From assembly GCA_037126765.1 (NCBI GenBank), contig JBBCBC010000025.1:15556175-15620174 (forward strand): a stretch of DNA of 64,000 bases. Direction: 5' to 3'. The stretch is from Stenogyne calaminthoides (taxonomy: Eukaryota; Streptophyta; Magnoliopsida; Lamiales; Lamiaceae). How positions within the stretch are numbered: position 1 is the first letter of the stretch; the number at the start of each line of letters is the position of its first letter. Shown here piece after piece: positions 43,396 to 55,850 of the stretch. The position numbers and the translations under genes were made by a program. The notes under the pieces are model-generated. The model was not told the origin of the DNA and made no database searches. It was given only the letters and a program-made list of their open reading frames with translations.

Positions 43396-45970
43396 TTATT
43401 TTTGTCAAATTTTTGTGTATTACTACATCTATGTACAAGTGTTACTACATTGTTATATTGAAAAAACTTCATATCTTACGTAACATGTAATAAAACATAT
43501 CATAACACATAAATATTCATAAGGTAACATGGGTCACAAGGTAACACATTATTGTTCATAAGGTAACACATGAGTATTCACATAGTACTACGACGATATA
43601 CGAACAGTGTTACATATTACTAAAAAAACATGTGTACTACATGAACAAAACGTGTTACCATATGAAGAAAAACGTGTTACCACATAAATAAAACCAGTAC
43701 AAGCGCGAAAAGAAATTCACAGTCCAAAATTACAGATTTAAAGAGCAACTTGATGTGTTACTACATGAACAAAAAGAGTGTTACCATATGAGCAAAATAA
43801 TGTTACTACATGAACAAAAACCAGTACAAACGCGAAAAAAATCTTCAGTTCAAAATTACAGATTTACAGAACTGCGTGAAAAGAGTGCAGAAGGATCTGG
43901 ATTTCATCACACACTTTGTGTTGAGGGATAATCCAAATACCACACACATATTCTCTCTTCTTCTCGCATAATTCATACCAAAATTCAAATTGAAAAATCT
44001 TATTTCATCCAATAATCAAAAAAGAAAATTATGGCACGAACGAGGAAGAAGAAAGCCCATGCGATTCGCCAGAAGAGAAGAGGAAGAAGAGGAAAACTGA
44101 CCGCGTCTGGCTGCGCGCGCAAGGAAGAAGATGAAGAAGCCAATTGACCCACCAACAATCTGCCCTAAAACCTGGTTCCCTGACCGTGAGAAAAAAAAAG
44201 ACCCAATTGCATATATCACTTGTATGCAATATTGTATACAAGTTTTTGTCTAGTTTCATATAGATATGAACGTGATTGGTATAACCTAGCTAGAAGACGA
44301 GACATTTTTCATTTGATTAGTAGTCAGTAAACTAAGATCGAACTTAGTTATTTCTCATAGAATATAAACATATCAATGTAGGATCTAGTTTCATATAGTT
44401 TCATGTCAATTCGATTTGAGTTCCAACTTTATAATATAAGAAAAAAATCATTTCATCGTCGATCATAACAATCCAGATATCAATTTAATGACCTAACAAC
44501 GAACACATACACATATAAATAAAATAAAGTCTAATAAAAAAAAACTACAAACATAAAAAACAATAAATATTAAATTAAGCTTAGAAATATTAAACTAAAC
44601 TTAAAAATTCTGATAAAAAGAAGTACCATCGCTTTTGGCTTGTATGGTTTTTAGCATGATGAAAGTAGGATGCTTGATATGTCTGTATATATAGATACTG
44701 GGATGGTGGAAAAAATTTAGAAAGATTTTCACATATGGATATACGTAATATTCAAGATATATCCAAATCATAAATTGAGTTGTTCCTGATTGTGTATATC
44801 AATTAGATTGTTTATTTTCTTGTATATAGATAGACAAGGTCATGCATGCAAAAGTAGGCACAGACGTAGAAACTCGATCTATTCCAACAAGATGTAAATA
44901 AAATAAAAAGTTAACTTATAAATAATTAAAATTTTAAATTATGATTTTTCATACTTTAAAGTCTACTAATAATAGTTTTATTGCATAGACAATTGAATAT
45001 TTTATTTCAATATATACTTTAATCATATGAGCTATTTCACTTTTTCAAATTATACATACAATTAACTTTTTCTTTTACAAATTTAATTTATTGAGACAAA
45101 TACAACATTAAAAAGAAAAAAATTGTCGTCTCGACAACAAATAGAGGATAAGTCTAAACATTATCCAACCAATTTTCGTACCGTTTTCGTGTTATTTAGG
45201 TTGAATATGAAAGAGTTACTCTCCTGTTTACCAATTGCACAAAGTGCAATTGGATTCAATTTTAATTTGGATGAACTATGCACTCTAATTAATCAATATT
45301 CGATTGATTGGTCTGAGGTTATCGAAGTTACATATTTTTCTATAAACAGATTGCGTATTTTAGTGTAATAAGTTATACCCTAATCCCTAAACAATGAACC
45401 CTAAATCATATATGAACCATTCGGACCGGGTGAACCATGAACCGCTTGGGCCGAGTGAACCATGAACCACTTGGGCTGGATTTGGGTCCGAGTCGAGAAA
45501 AAAAAAACCTAAAACTGAAATTAAAGTTAAAAGAAAACTGAAATTGAAAAAAAAAAAAAACTAAAACTGAAAAAAATTAGAAAAACAACTTCTAAAATTA
45601 AATTGCACCAATTTTATTGGTGCATGTGGTCGCACAAGAGAATTTGTCTTTTACCCTCATATGACCGAGATAAGATTTGTATGTTAAGATCTTTTGAAAC
45701 CTATAATGTGGTGGTTATCGACGACATGATAGATCTTGGATAAGCTGATAGTATGAGGGAAGATCATATAATTTGAAGAACTAATTTCCGTTTATACGAT
45801 CCTGCAAATAGCAGGAATGGACTTGTTGATGGTGATGATAATACTTACTTTTTTTTGTAGAAAAGTTATTTAATTATTTTCCGTTGTGAATTGTTGCTTA
45901 AGAATCTTCATTTTAATGTGTTTTACGTTCTGCGCCTTTTGATACACACAAAATTTTAATTTACAAATGA
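43396..45970. other. A+T-rich spacer
   Basis: No gene recognised. 43440-43850 repeats 'gtgttac(c/t)a(c/t)atgaacaaaa' phrases. 45395-45500 carries the dispersed 'gaaccatgaacc' repeat shared with 28836-28925. The ORFs near 44016-44259 and 45123-45368 lack family resemblance. Confidence 0.5.
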
Positions 45971-47660
45971 GTAAGTGTTGGAACCTTGATAGCAATAGTC
46001 TAGAGCACTTAGTAAACCTTTTGTAAAATTCAAGTTTTGGAAATTAAAGAAAAAACACAAATAAATTTGGATTTAAATTCTGGACGAGGCAGTGGCAAAC
46101 CACTTGCCCTTAAGCTCAATTTGCTCTCCTATTAAGCTTCAGGCCTTCAAGAGCAATGAACTCCCAAGGTACAACGTCCAATCACACTGCTTTCGGAAGC
46201 AACGAGAAGCAGCTCCATCGAACTTTTCATAGCTAGAACCTTTCACACTGCTATGAAGCTACTCAGTTTTTTCTGTAGTCAAATTCATAGCAATGAACTC
46301 TAGTTGCATTGTTGATCAGACAATACAAGTTTATTTGCAAGATTCTCAAGAGATCTCTGCTCCTCCCATCACAAAGATGTAACCACTAGAGGACTTTATG
46401 TTCTTGGACTTTGAAATTCAATTCGCATTAGTGTACCCTTCACGTACAACTGGAAATCGTGAATAGAGTAATTAGAATAGCCATCATCCGAATCAAGTAG
46501 CTCGAGAGCTCGACTGGACTTGTGAAATCTCGAATAACAACGATAGTTTGTAAACTAACTCAAAACTTGTGCACCTTAACCATAGTTTCCAATGCTCGTA
46601 TGGGGACTTCATCCCTCATACTCGAGTTGCTAGCCCTTTTAACCGAGAATAATTAAAATTCACCAAATATTTTGAATTCACACATTAAGAATTCAACTTC
46701 TATTATTGGACCTCAAATTAGAAATTTTATTAGTCCAATTACTTCCAAATTCGAGTCCTCTAGCCACAATTTGCTCGAGTCAAACTACAATATGCTCTCT
46801 CAAGCATTAGTAATCAAATCTCTAATTTGATACCATCGATCAAAGGCAATGATCCAAAAAACTCATATATAATTAAAATATACAGCTCATCCCGAAATTA
46901 ATGTCAATCATTTCGATTCTTGAATAATTTCTCAACAAATTACACCGAGTCAAAAAAAAAATTGGATTAAACACAATTTGCACCCTCAAGAAGAAAAACA
47001 AGACGATTTGGTCCCAAATCAAAATTTCAATATCAACAAACAAGGGATCTATCATTATAAGAATAATTTTCACAATACCTCAAGTATTATAAATAAATCC
47101 ACAAAAATACTCTGCTTATGACACATCTGGGGCACAAAATTAATCAAAAAAAAAATAAATATATATATATATTTACGACTCAAGAATTCAACCAATTTAC
47201 TCAACATTGGATTAGGACCGTAGCCAAAAAGATTGGCACCCATGAATTCCATCAAGTTCTTGACCTGGGCTCAAGTTATTTCGGCTCATTTGGTTATAAT
47301 TTACGCAAATGTTAATCTCAGTTCAACAGACTACCTAAAAAGGATAGAACGTAATAATATGAATTTTATTAAAATAAGGTTCATAAATTTGGACGAAACC
47401 AAACGACAGGCGTTTCGAGTGTCGCCATTTTCACCATTCCTTTCTCTGAAGTCTGAACCGTCATATTCATTACAGAGTAAATTAAAAACATTACTCTCTG
47501 AGCCGCTGCGTCCATTGGAGGACGGTCCAGCTTCAAAGGCCTCTCCACCTCGGCGGCGCGTCTCAATGTCGATGCCAAAACCAGCGAAAACATTCTCCTA
47601 ATTCGGCCGTCGACCGCCTTAGACCAGAAAAAAAAAACCGCAGCCGCGCAACTGTATGGC

Positions 47661-47730
47661 TTATGCTGCCGCACGCATTTGTTCGATGAAAGCCTCATCA
47701 TATTCTTCCTCAGTTTCATAAATTGAAATT
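47661..47730 (-). pseudogene. Coding-like last exon inside the candidate LTR element
   Basis: On the minus strand, after a GCTATTCAG acceptor-like site, the open stretch ISIYETEEEYDEAFIEQMR ends in a stop (…RAAA). It looks like the end of a host gene rather than a retroelement protein. The family was not recognised. Confidence 0.35.
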
Positions 47731-48037
47731 CTGAATAGCAAATCATGGCCTCAGCGCCATTTGGGCCAAAATGTAGGCATCTATTCATCTCATCTTTATT
47801 ACTTTGTATTGGGAACGTATCTCTGGCAAAACATGGAATCTTTCTTATGGCCAAAGATGATGATCAAATTCCAAAAATTAAGTTTGCCTTTTCACACGCA
47901 CACCAGATGTTTGTATAATTTTCATGACTAGTTAGGCATGGTTAGATAGGCTTGAAAGTGCCACTCCGTTTATCCAACCTCACAGAACAAAAAAAATAAA
48001 AAATTCATGAGAAAAACAATCAAATTGAGCTTAAGAT

Positions 48038-48747
48038 TGTTGGAACCTTGATAGCAATAGTCTAGAGCACTTAGTAAACCTTTTGTAAAATTCAAGTTTT
48101 AGAAATAAAAGAAAAAACACAAATAAATTCGGATTTAAATCCTGGATGAGGCAGTGGCAAACCACTTGCCCTTAAGCTCAATTTGCTCGCCTATTAAGCT
48201 TCAGGCCTTCAAGAACAATGAACTCCCAAGGTACAACGTCCAATCACACTGCTTTCGGAAGCAACGAGAAGCAGCTCCATCGAACTTTTCATAGCTAGAA
48301 CCCCTTTGCAAGACTCAAAAAATACGAGAAATATGAGAAGTGGGATAAGAATTTAATATTTTATGCAATGTGAGGGAATCCAATTTATATAGATGATGAC
48401 AGACGTATCCAAAGAATCTCACCATTAACGCTCATAAAGTTTGAAATTAAAACATGCATTGAATTCGGAAGAGAAATCCAAAAGACTTTTTCCAGAAACT
48501 TCCAGCCTCAAATGCACTATTTTGAGCCAATTTATCATTCACACTGAGAATTGGTTTACTCACGTGTTATACACCATCGCGAAGCTTGCCCAACCCACTA
48601 CTCGATGAACTCAAAAACACAAAAAAAACAAGCTGTGGAGTCCACACACAATTTAGCTCAAAGATGTCCACTTAACATTTTAATTTCGTCAAACATATGA
48701 AATGGATCAAACCATTTTTCACTTGGGTTAAACCCAATTCTCCAACA
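48038..48747. mobile_element. LTR-like copy at the right end of the candidate element
   Basis: TGTTGGAACC to TTCTCCAACA, with imperfect terminal inverted repeats. Its first part matches 45976-46250. On the minus strand a TATA-like CTATATAAATTGG lies near 48390, suggesting minus-strand sense. Confidence 0.6.
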
Positions 48748-48820
48748 GTAAGAAAATAAACATGTATGTTGAATTGTATAGTGTTAATGGTGAATAATAA
48801 GTTGGCCTAGTTTCGTTAAT

Positions 48821-48943
48821 GAATTTTTGCAAAAACCGTTGCCTGTGATGGTAGCTGTTGTGGATCAGCTGGGTATTGCCTTAGGTGAACCTGGTTTACT
48901 GCTTCTTCCATGTGTTGCGGCTCATCTATCTAAACCCGGTAAT
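48821..48943 (+). pseudogene. Coding-like fragment, family unknown
   Basis: An open stretch of about 40 codons reads FLQKPLPVMVAVVDQLGIA, then GEPGLLLLPCVAAHLSKPG, before a stop. Composition and periodicity look protein-like, but I do not recognise it. It is followed by a segment shared, inverted, with 27207-27262. Confidence 0.35.
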
Positions 48944-49010
48944 TAATGCCAAAGGAGGGTGAATTTGAAAATGCTAAGATTGCATAGACTTGCTATATAA
49001 CCACATACCG

Positions 49011-50398
49011 TGATGAGCGTTTGATGCAAATGGTACTTATACTAAATCTGAAAAGAAAGATGATAATTGACCGCACTGTCGAGGTGCGACAAATAAAAAT
49101 TACACTTGTAGTAGTAACAAGCAAGGGATCGATCCACAGGGAACGCGAAATTATAATTGTGCTAGTTAGTACGAATTTATGAGGACAAACACAAAGAGGG
49201 GGGGGTTTGAAAAGGATTTTCTAACAACTAAATTGCAAATGATAAAAGAAGCAACGATAACTTTCCAAGGAAAAGATTCAATAATAGGTAAGTATCCCAA
49301 CTCACAGTTCATTCATCCCCCGGCTTAACACGATAAATCAACCTCAACGTTTATTCTAATTGTTTTTAGGATTAATGCCCCTCGGGGATCAAAACGCTTC
49401 GATTTCCCGGTAATATCGATCCATTAATTATATTCAATTGAAAAGACGCCTCTTCAGGAGAACCTTTCTAACTAAGCAGTCTAGGTACGCTCATAGATTT
49501 AACCTAGTAGAAGCATTACGAATTAGGATAGAGAGCAAACAAATTCCCAGGTATGCTAGCTCGACCCGAAAGAACTTGGTTTAATTTACCCTAGTGAACC
49601 ACTAGTTGTTACCAATTGTCACCACACATAACAATTACGGATTACGTGCTTAGACCTAACTGGCATATTAAAACAATTAACCAAGGTGATCAATCTAAAT
49701 TAATTAATTCCAATACGCAAGAATTTAAATCAGATAAATTAAACAATCCGAAAAATAAATATCATAAACATCTTGAATCAAAACATCGACATTAAACACG
49801 GGTTCAAAAATTTCCGGAGTTGGGATAAAATAACTAACTAAATACGACTCTCAAAACTGCGAGACGAATTGAAAATTGTCGTGAGCCTCCTAGCAAGCTG
49901 CCTCCAGCCGTGTCCTTCTCTCCAAAAATTGGCGTCCAACTCTCCTTCCTAATCTCCTCGTATTCACGTCTGCCTCTCTCTATATATACATGCATGTGTG
50001 GCTTACTCTCCAAGTCAAAAACCACCGCCCACCACTAATTAAACAAGATATATATCATATATATATGATACATGCATATCTTCCCCAAGAAAGGTTCACC
50101 CTATTTCCAAGATACACCCCAATCTTTAGTTTCCTTCTGCACGCGTAAGACCTTTTTTCTTTCCTAACTTCCAGAACTTGGCCTGCACTGGGTCACTCAG
50201 TGTGGGCTTTTGCAATACAAATCCGACTCAACAATATTCCACCAATCACCTAAATACACTAAAAAACACAAGAATAAATCAAGTGAGGAATAATATCATC
50301 AAAACACACATAAGTAATTAATCGTGCCATCTTAATACAAACGAGTCCAATAAATTGCATTCTAATATATTAAAAACATGCATAATTTATACTTACCA
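49011..50398 (-). mobile_element. Gypsy-type LTR (3' LTR on the minus strand)
   Basis: The plus strand starts TGATGAGCGTTTGATGC and ends ATACTTACCA. On the minus strand, directly upstream of the LTR, lies the purine-rich AAGTGTGGGGGTATTTGG, preceded by 'ttacttgaggacaagtaa'. This arrangement (gaggacaag, gtgtggggg, then the LTR) is typical of the 3' end of a common group of plant Gypsy elements. The remainder of the element is cut by the Copia insertion at 50658. Confidence 0.6.
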
Positions 50399-50657
50399 AA
50401 TACCCCCACACTTAAATCTTTACTTGTCCTCAAGTAAAACAACACAAAGAGACTAAGCAATGGAGAAGCTAAGAGATTCGTTCAGGTCCTCTCTACACAC
50501 CGAATATGACACTATCGCAAAGTAGCAACTCACAAAGTCCTGGACTAAGATCAATGCAATTAGAAATTGTGAACTTTTGAAAGATTTCACTGAAGTTCCC
50601 AAAATCATTTACGATAGATCCTTAATTCCTTGACTCGTTGAGCCCCTTACCTGTTAG
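50399..50657 (-). mobile_element. 3' internal end of the Gypsy-type element
   Basis: Contains the polypurine tract (CCCCCACACTT on the plus strand at 50403-50413) and about 240 bp of untranslated internal sequence, then ends at the Copia LTR. No coding sequence visible. Confidence 0.5.
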
Positions 50658-52189
50658 TGTTAGTGTCCTAAAGACAATCCATTGCAAGGACATAATGCTC
50701 AGATAATATTCAGTATTGATATAATATTATTGTTTATTTAATATTGAATATATGGCGTTGCACTTATTAGAATATTATGTTTGATTGTTTGCATTTGTTC
50801 TTATCTTTGTTCCCTTGAGTCACTGCTATCATTGAGTGTGTGAGAACTCAGATGACCTAAGCATGATTCTCAAATGGCCCCAATCGAGGATCATAAAAAA
50901 TGGGATATTGATGATACAATGGAGATTGGTGTGCGATCTGCATCATACTCTTTGAGAGTGTAGTAAGATCTCACTTACTACGAGATACTAGGTATCTCAT
51001 GATGGATGCACAAATACCTTAGAGGGTATTGGTATTCCCATTCGAGAAACCGTTTGATGTTGTTCCACTATATGTGTCTACGGGTGTCTCGGTTCGTGGG
51101 AGCGATGCGAGACTCCTTTGACTTGAGGTCAATACGCACGACATCTTGCACCCTTCCATGGGTAGATATGGCTTGAATTGAGTTCATCACGAAGTGCATG
51201 TGCGTGGTAGTTGAGCCAAGAAAAGGATTCATTCCTCAAAGTGGATTTAGAGAGAATACTCATCTTCTCATCATAATTGGATCAAAGTCATTGGCCAATG
51301 CACGTCAACTTGGACTTTGTGGCCAAGTGTGACATAAGTGATCAATTAGTGATTAGAGATAAATTGATTAATTTATTTGAATAGACACTTCATCATGTTC
51401 AAGACTTAATCGAGCATTCGCAAATGAAAGGAGGAGATCGTAATAGCCCATGTTTCAGTTACAGATAGTTGCACATTTCCTCGCAACTTACCTCATATAT
51501 TGAGAATGTCTGATTTATTGTCTAGGGTTCAATTAAGACCGTTAGTTTGACTAATCGCTCGATATATGAGGGCCTATGGGTCACACAACAAGTAATGGTT
51601 GTTTATTAATTAGAGTTGATTGATTAAATATTAAATTAGATTTAATATTTAATTTATGGAGCAGTAATTAATAATAGATTAATTTAGAATTAATTATTAT
51701 TAATATTTAATTAAATTGGATTTAATTAAATAAGAATTCCCAATAATAATATTTGGAATATTATTGTAGGATTTAATATATATGGAAATAAATCGTAGAG
51801 ATTTTTCATATATGACATTTAAATTCGTAGAGATTTATTTTATTAGGGATTTTTCCTAATAAAGGTTATCTTAAGATTTAAGCTGGGTCTCTCCTATATA
51901 TATGAGCTCTTGGGAATTCATATTACGTGAGTTCATATTTTCTCCATAAAATCTCTAAGTTAGAATTTTCCTAGCAAATTCATCTCGGGGATTCAACGCT
52001 GGCAGATCTGTGCAGATTAGTAAACGACTGTTACGTGGATACCATAGTGGAGGAATCCGTGTACGAATTGCTGTAAGAATTCTGTTTACGTTTACTTGTA
52101 TTTAATTATGCAATTAACTGTTCGTTATTGGTGAACTTTAATTTTCGTTGCGCATGTATTACATGTTTACGTGCCTCTAAATTTCAACA
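50658..52189 (+). mobile_element. Copia-2 5' LTR
   Basis: TGTTAGTGTCCTAAAGACAA to ATTTCAACA, 1.53 kb, followed by a perfect-looking initiator-Met primer site. A TATA box CCTATATATATGAGC lies at about 51892-51906. The part from 51467 onward is repeated in the truncated 3' LTR at 60138-60596. Confidence 0.88.
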
Positions 52190-52190
52190 G

Positions 52191-52208
52191 TGGTATCAGA
52201 GCTTCAGG
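52191..52208 (+). other. Copia-2 primer-binding site
   Basis: TGGTATCAGAGCTTCAGG one base after the LTR, complementary to the 3' end of plant initiator methionine tRNA, which primes minus-strand cDNA synthesis. Confidence 0.93.
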
Positions 52209-54114
52209 ATCTTGATTTAATTGCTAATTGATTTATATTAAAAGTTTTTTTTAATATAAATACGTGATGGTGCGGTCGAGTTTGACGTCAACCGCACCAC
52301 AAAATTGTGTTGTTTATGTGAGGGATACACGAATCGGTATCAGGTTATTAGTGAATGGTTTTATTAGATAAAACCACTCACTTATTTACGCTGCCCCTTC
52401 GTCTTCCTCACTGGTCCTTCAATATAGGGTTTTCTGAAAACCCCAATGATGGCCTCCGCCGTGCGCCGCTCGGCTAGCAACGGAGACCCGCGACGCATCG
52501 CTAGGCGACGACCGCGTGGACCCGATCGCGCAGCGCGATGGCAACATACCCCTGGTTCGCTCGTTCTTCCTGATTCGTTCGCTCTCGCCTAGAAATCCGC
52601 GATGTGGTTTTGGCTCGCGAGCGGTGATGGTTCGCCGTCGTCGTCTACGGCAAAGTCACTCCACCTCCAGGGTTTGCAACGGCAGCGTTCGATGGCTTCG
52701 ATCTATCGCTTGGAGCAATTAATCGACCGTTTGCACCGAACTACGGAGGTGACTCACCTACACGCGCGAAGTGGTGCGGTGATGTCGCCCGCGTTCGAGA
52801 ACGGCGGCGGCGATACTCTGCGAATGATCGTCGGAACCGCTCCTAAAGGAGTCGCGTGGACCTGCTTAATTCGCGTTGTTTCACATCCACATTTGTCCCT
52901 GTTTCTCGTCACTGTTCTTGACCCTATTATGGACTGTTTCTTGCTTTGTTGTTCTTCGATTGATTGATGAATAAGATTGATGAGACTGAAATCTGGAGTT
53001 TGGGGTTTGGAAATTGGGTGTTCGATTTTTTGGATTGGGTCTGATTGAGATGGGCGATGATGTGGGGATCTGTTTTGCAAATTCGATTTGAGACAGGCCC
53101 TCCCGTGCAATTTTGGAAATTACACTTGAACCCCCGATAATTAAACAAATTCAAGTTGATGAGTTTTAGTTTTTGAAATTAAAATTTAAAAGGTTGGACC
53201 AAAAATTGAATTAAAATTAGATTTTATTTAACAATTAATTGGATTAATTTGAAATAAGTTTTAATAATTGGTTAATAATTGTTAAATTTTAAAATTGGAT
53301 TTTGAAATTTAATTCGATAAATTATTAATGATTATTAATTCCCACTTGGTTAACAATTTAATTTAAATTCTGTTAACGCATTTTACGTCCGCATTATAAT
53401 TGTTTGGGTAGGCGGCGCCCAATAATTGTCGGACCATATTAATTTGGGTAGACGGCGCCCATATAAGTGTTAGTCCGTATGAAATCATGTTTGGGTAGGC
53501 GGCGCTCAATAATTGCTCAAATGTGATGTAGATTAACATGTTGGATCTCGATTAAACAATTAATACCCCGCCTTTAAAATGTTCCTCATTAAAATATGGT
53601 TTTTTATTAAATTGAAATGATGTCTTCCATCGAAATTAAAAGTAAACCGGGGATTTCGTTCCAATGGTTATTTAAGACCAAATTCTTTTGCTCGGATCTA
53701 CATTCAACGGGATTTTTATAGGGACACGTGGTGTCGCCGCTTGATGGTTGTAAACCAACTTAACTTTGTTTCACCAGCCAAAGCAGGGAAACGAAAGTTA
53801 GGGGACATCCGATTGAACTAGGTTCAATCAACTAGGAGTTGCAGTTTTGCAATTGGTTTGGAGACCTACCAGTTATGCTATTGTGATATTCAGCCAAAGC
53901 AGGGATCATGATAGTAGGAATATGGATCCTAGTCCATTAAAATTTATATTTGATATAAATTCGTACTTTTCCGATGAGGTCGTTGAGTATGTGAAAATAA
54001 TGGAGACAAAATAAACACTAAAGAAAGGCCACGTTTATTTCGATTGCTGAATATTGATTATAGGAATTATGTGTTTTAATTCCTGTTTTATTTTATTTCT
54101 CTAGGATTGTTGAA
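52209..54114 (+). other. Copia-2 leader, long, with GGCGCC-centred repeats
   Basis: About 1.9 kb lie between primer site and gag, longer than in many Copia elements. 52450-52900 is GC-rich with short ORFs of no known family. At 53403-53515 three copies of TTTGGGTAGGCGGCGCCCAA (with variants) occur about 45 bp apart. 'agccaaagcaggga' is repeated at about 53777 and 53894. CTCTAG just before the gag start resembles a splice acceptor. Confidence 0.6.
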
Positions 54115-54945
54115 ATGAATAACTTGTCATTGAAAAGCTTTTTGGAAACGAACAAATTGGCTAGGCCAAACTTTCTCGACTGGCACCAAAATGTTCGTTT
54201 GGTGCTCAGGCAAGAAAAGATTGAGTACGTGTTGGACACGCCAATCCCTGTTACCCCGGAGGCTGGTACTGAAGAGGCTGAGGCGTTTGACGCCGCAGCT
54301 CAGAAGAAGCATCAAGAAGATGCTTCCCAAGCTCAGTGTGTTATGTTACTCGGGATGACTTCCGAACTGCAAAGGCAGCATGAGAAGATGTTTCCCTTCG
54401 AGATTGTAAAACATCTGAAGGATCTCTTTGATTCTGAATCTCATTTCGAGATTTATGAAGTGATGACAGATCTATTTAGATACCGATTGTCTGAGGGAGG
54501 GAAGGTTTCTCCTCTGTGTTAAAGATGATTGGGCTAATCAAGAAAGTTGGTCGTTTGGGCATTGAGCTCAAGAACAATGTTGTTGTTTATGTCATTCTTC
54601 AGTCACTTCCCGATTCATATTCGAGTTTCATAGTAAATTATATATATGAATAAGATGGAATCGACTATGCTCGAGCTGCGTAACATGCTAAAGACCTTTG
54701 AGTCTTCCACTGCTAAGGAAAAACCCGTGCTCATGGTGAGTGCCTCTACTTCTTCTGCTCCGAAAGGAAAGAAGAATCGAAGGGACAAGGCAAAGAAAGG
54801 CTCCAAGCCAAGCTTCCTTAAGCCCAAAGGTGGAATTCAAAAGAAGGAGAGGGTGAACAAGGATGTATGCCTCCACTGCAAGCAGAAGGGGCATTGGAAG
54901 AAGGACTACAAGGTTCTAGCAGTTGAAAAGAAGACACAAGGTGTC
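54115..54945 (+). pseudogene. Copia-2 gag
   Basis: Start MNNLSLKSFLETNKLARPNF at 54115, typical of a Copia gag, followed by WHQNVRLVLRQEK. The frame breaks near 54515. The expected continuation KMIGLIKKVGRLGIEL is read in another frame, then NKMESTMLELRNML from 54646. The nucleocapsid ends in CLHCKQKGHWKKDYK, a CCHC knuckle whose last cysteine is tyrosine, so it is probably inactive. Basic Lys-rich stretches precede it. Confidence 0.88.
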
Positions 54946-55850
54946 TCAGCCACTGGAACAGGTATGTTTTTTATTGAGATAAACATGTCCACAAATGATA
55001 CTAACTGCTGGGTATTAGATACCGATTGTGGTCACACATTTGTACAAATGTTCAGGGTCTCAAGGACAACAGGGCAGTTAGGCCGAGTGAAGTCGATCTA
55101 CACGTTGGAAATGGAGCAAGAGTTGTTGCTGAACGTGTTGGCGTTTACGTTTTAGATTTACCCTCTGATTATAGACTTGAACTGAATAATTTTTATTTCG
55201 TTCTTTCTATTACTCGCAACATTATTTCTATTCCTATGTTAGACATTGAAGGGTTTTCCTTCCATTTTGCAAACAATAATTGTTATTTTTCGCTTAATGG
55301 TGATGTTTATGGAAATGCTCCTTTATTGAATGGTTTATACTTGTTGCACTGTGGACATAGTATTCGTAATATACAAAACAAACGACTCAAACTTAGTAAT
55401 CATGAAAACCCAACTTACTTGTGGCATTGTAGGCTTGGTCATGCAAATGAGAATAGGATTGCAAGGTTATGAAAGTTAGACTACTTAACCCCATTCAACT
55501 TTGAGTCTTATGGAAATTGTGAATCCTGTCTCAAGGGCAAGATGACCAACAAACCCTTCTCTAGGAAAGGGGTACGTGCCAAAGAAGTTCTAGAATTGAT
55601 CCACAGTGATGTCTGTGGACCATTGCCCACTCTAGCTAGGGGTCACTTCTCCTACTTCATCACTTTTACTGACGATATCTCAAGATATGGATATGTGTAT
55701 CTTATGAAGCACAAATCCGAATCTGTTGAGAAATTTAAGGAGTTCAAAGCTGAAGTAGAAAAACAACTTGGTAAGAGTATCAAGACTCTTCGATCGGATC
55801 GAGGATTTGAATACCTTAGCCATGAGTTCATAGATTACTTTTAAGTTACA
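54946..55850 (+). pseudogene. Copia-2 protease, pre-integrase and integrase N-half
   Basis: The protease motif is CWVLDTDCGHTF where WxLDTGC/A is usual, so the active-site Gly is Asp. A frame change near 55060 leads to NGARVVAERVGVY and the pre-integrase motif LWHCRLGHANENR, then a TGA at 55470. The integrase core follows with HSDVCGPLPT, FTDDISRYGYVYL and LRSDRGFEYLS. A stop lies at about 55842. Several breaks make it non-functional. Confidence 0.87.

Larger units (their letters stand above)
45976..48747. mobile_element. Candidate non-autonomous LTR retrotransposon
   Basis: A 2.77 kb unit starts TGTTGGAACCTTGATAGC and ends CTCCAACA, flanked by GTAAG on both sides (45971-45975 and 48748-48752). 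The first 280 bp or so recur at 48038-48300, then the two copies diverge. The second copy (48038-48747, 710 bp) looks like a full LTR with TG..CA ends. The left LTR appears rearranged, and no primer site, polypurine tract or retroelement gene was found inside, so the LTR-pair interpretation rests on the target duplication and the shared start. Confidence 0.55.

Noticed and set aside
44016..44259. Overlapping hydrophobic minus-strand ORFs
   Set aside because: They overlap each other in two frames, lie in an otherwise non-coding spacer, and show no domain or splice context.
46826..46840. Primer-binding-site-like TTTGATACCATC
   Set aside because: No LTR terminus lies beside it and the bases next to it do not start with TG, so it is probably coincidental.
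47381..47854. 157-codon minus-strand ORF
   Set aside because: The convincing exon-like piece inside it (47661-47730) is in another frame with a splice acceptor, so the long ORF is probably not the coding frame.
52516..53154. Short ORFs in the GC-rich Copia-2 leader
   Set aside because: Overlapping ORFs occur on both strands with Arg/Ser-rich composition and no family resemblance. The region is explained as untranslated leader.
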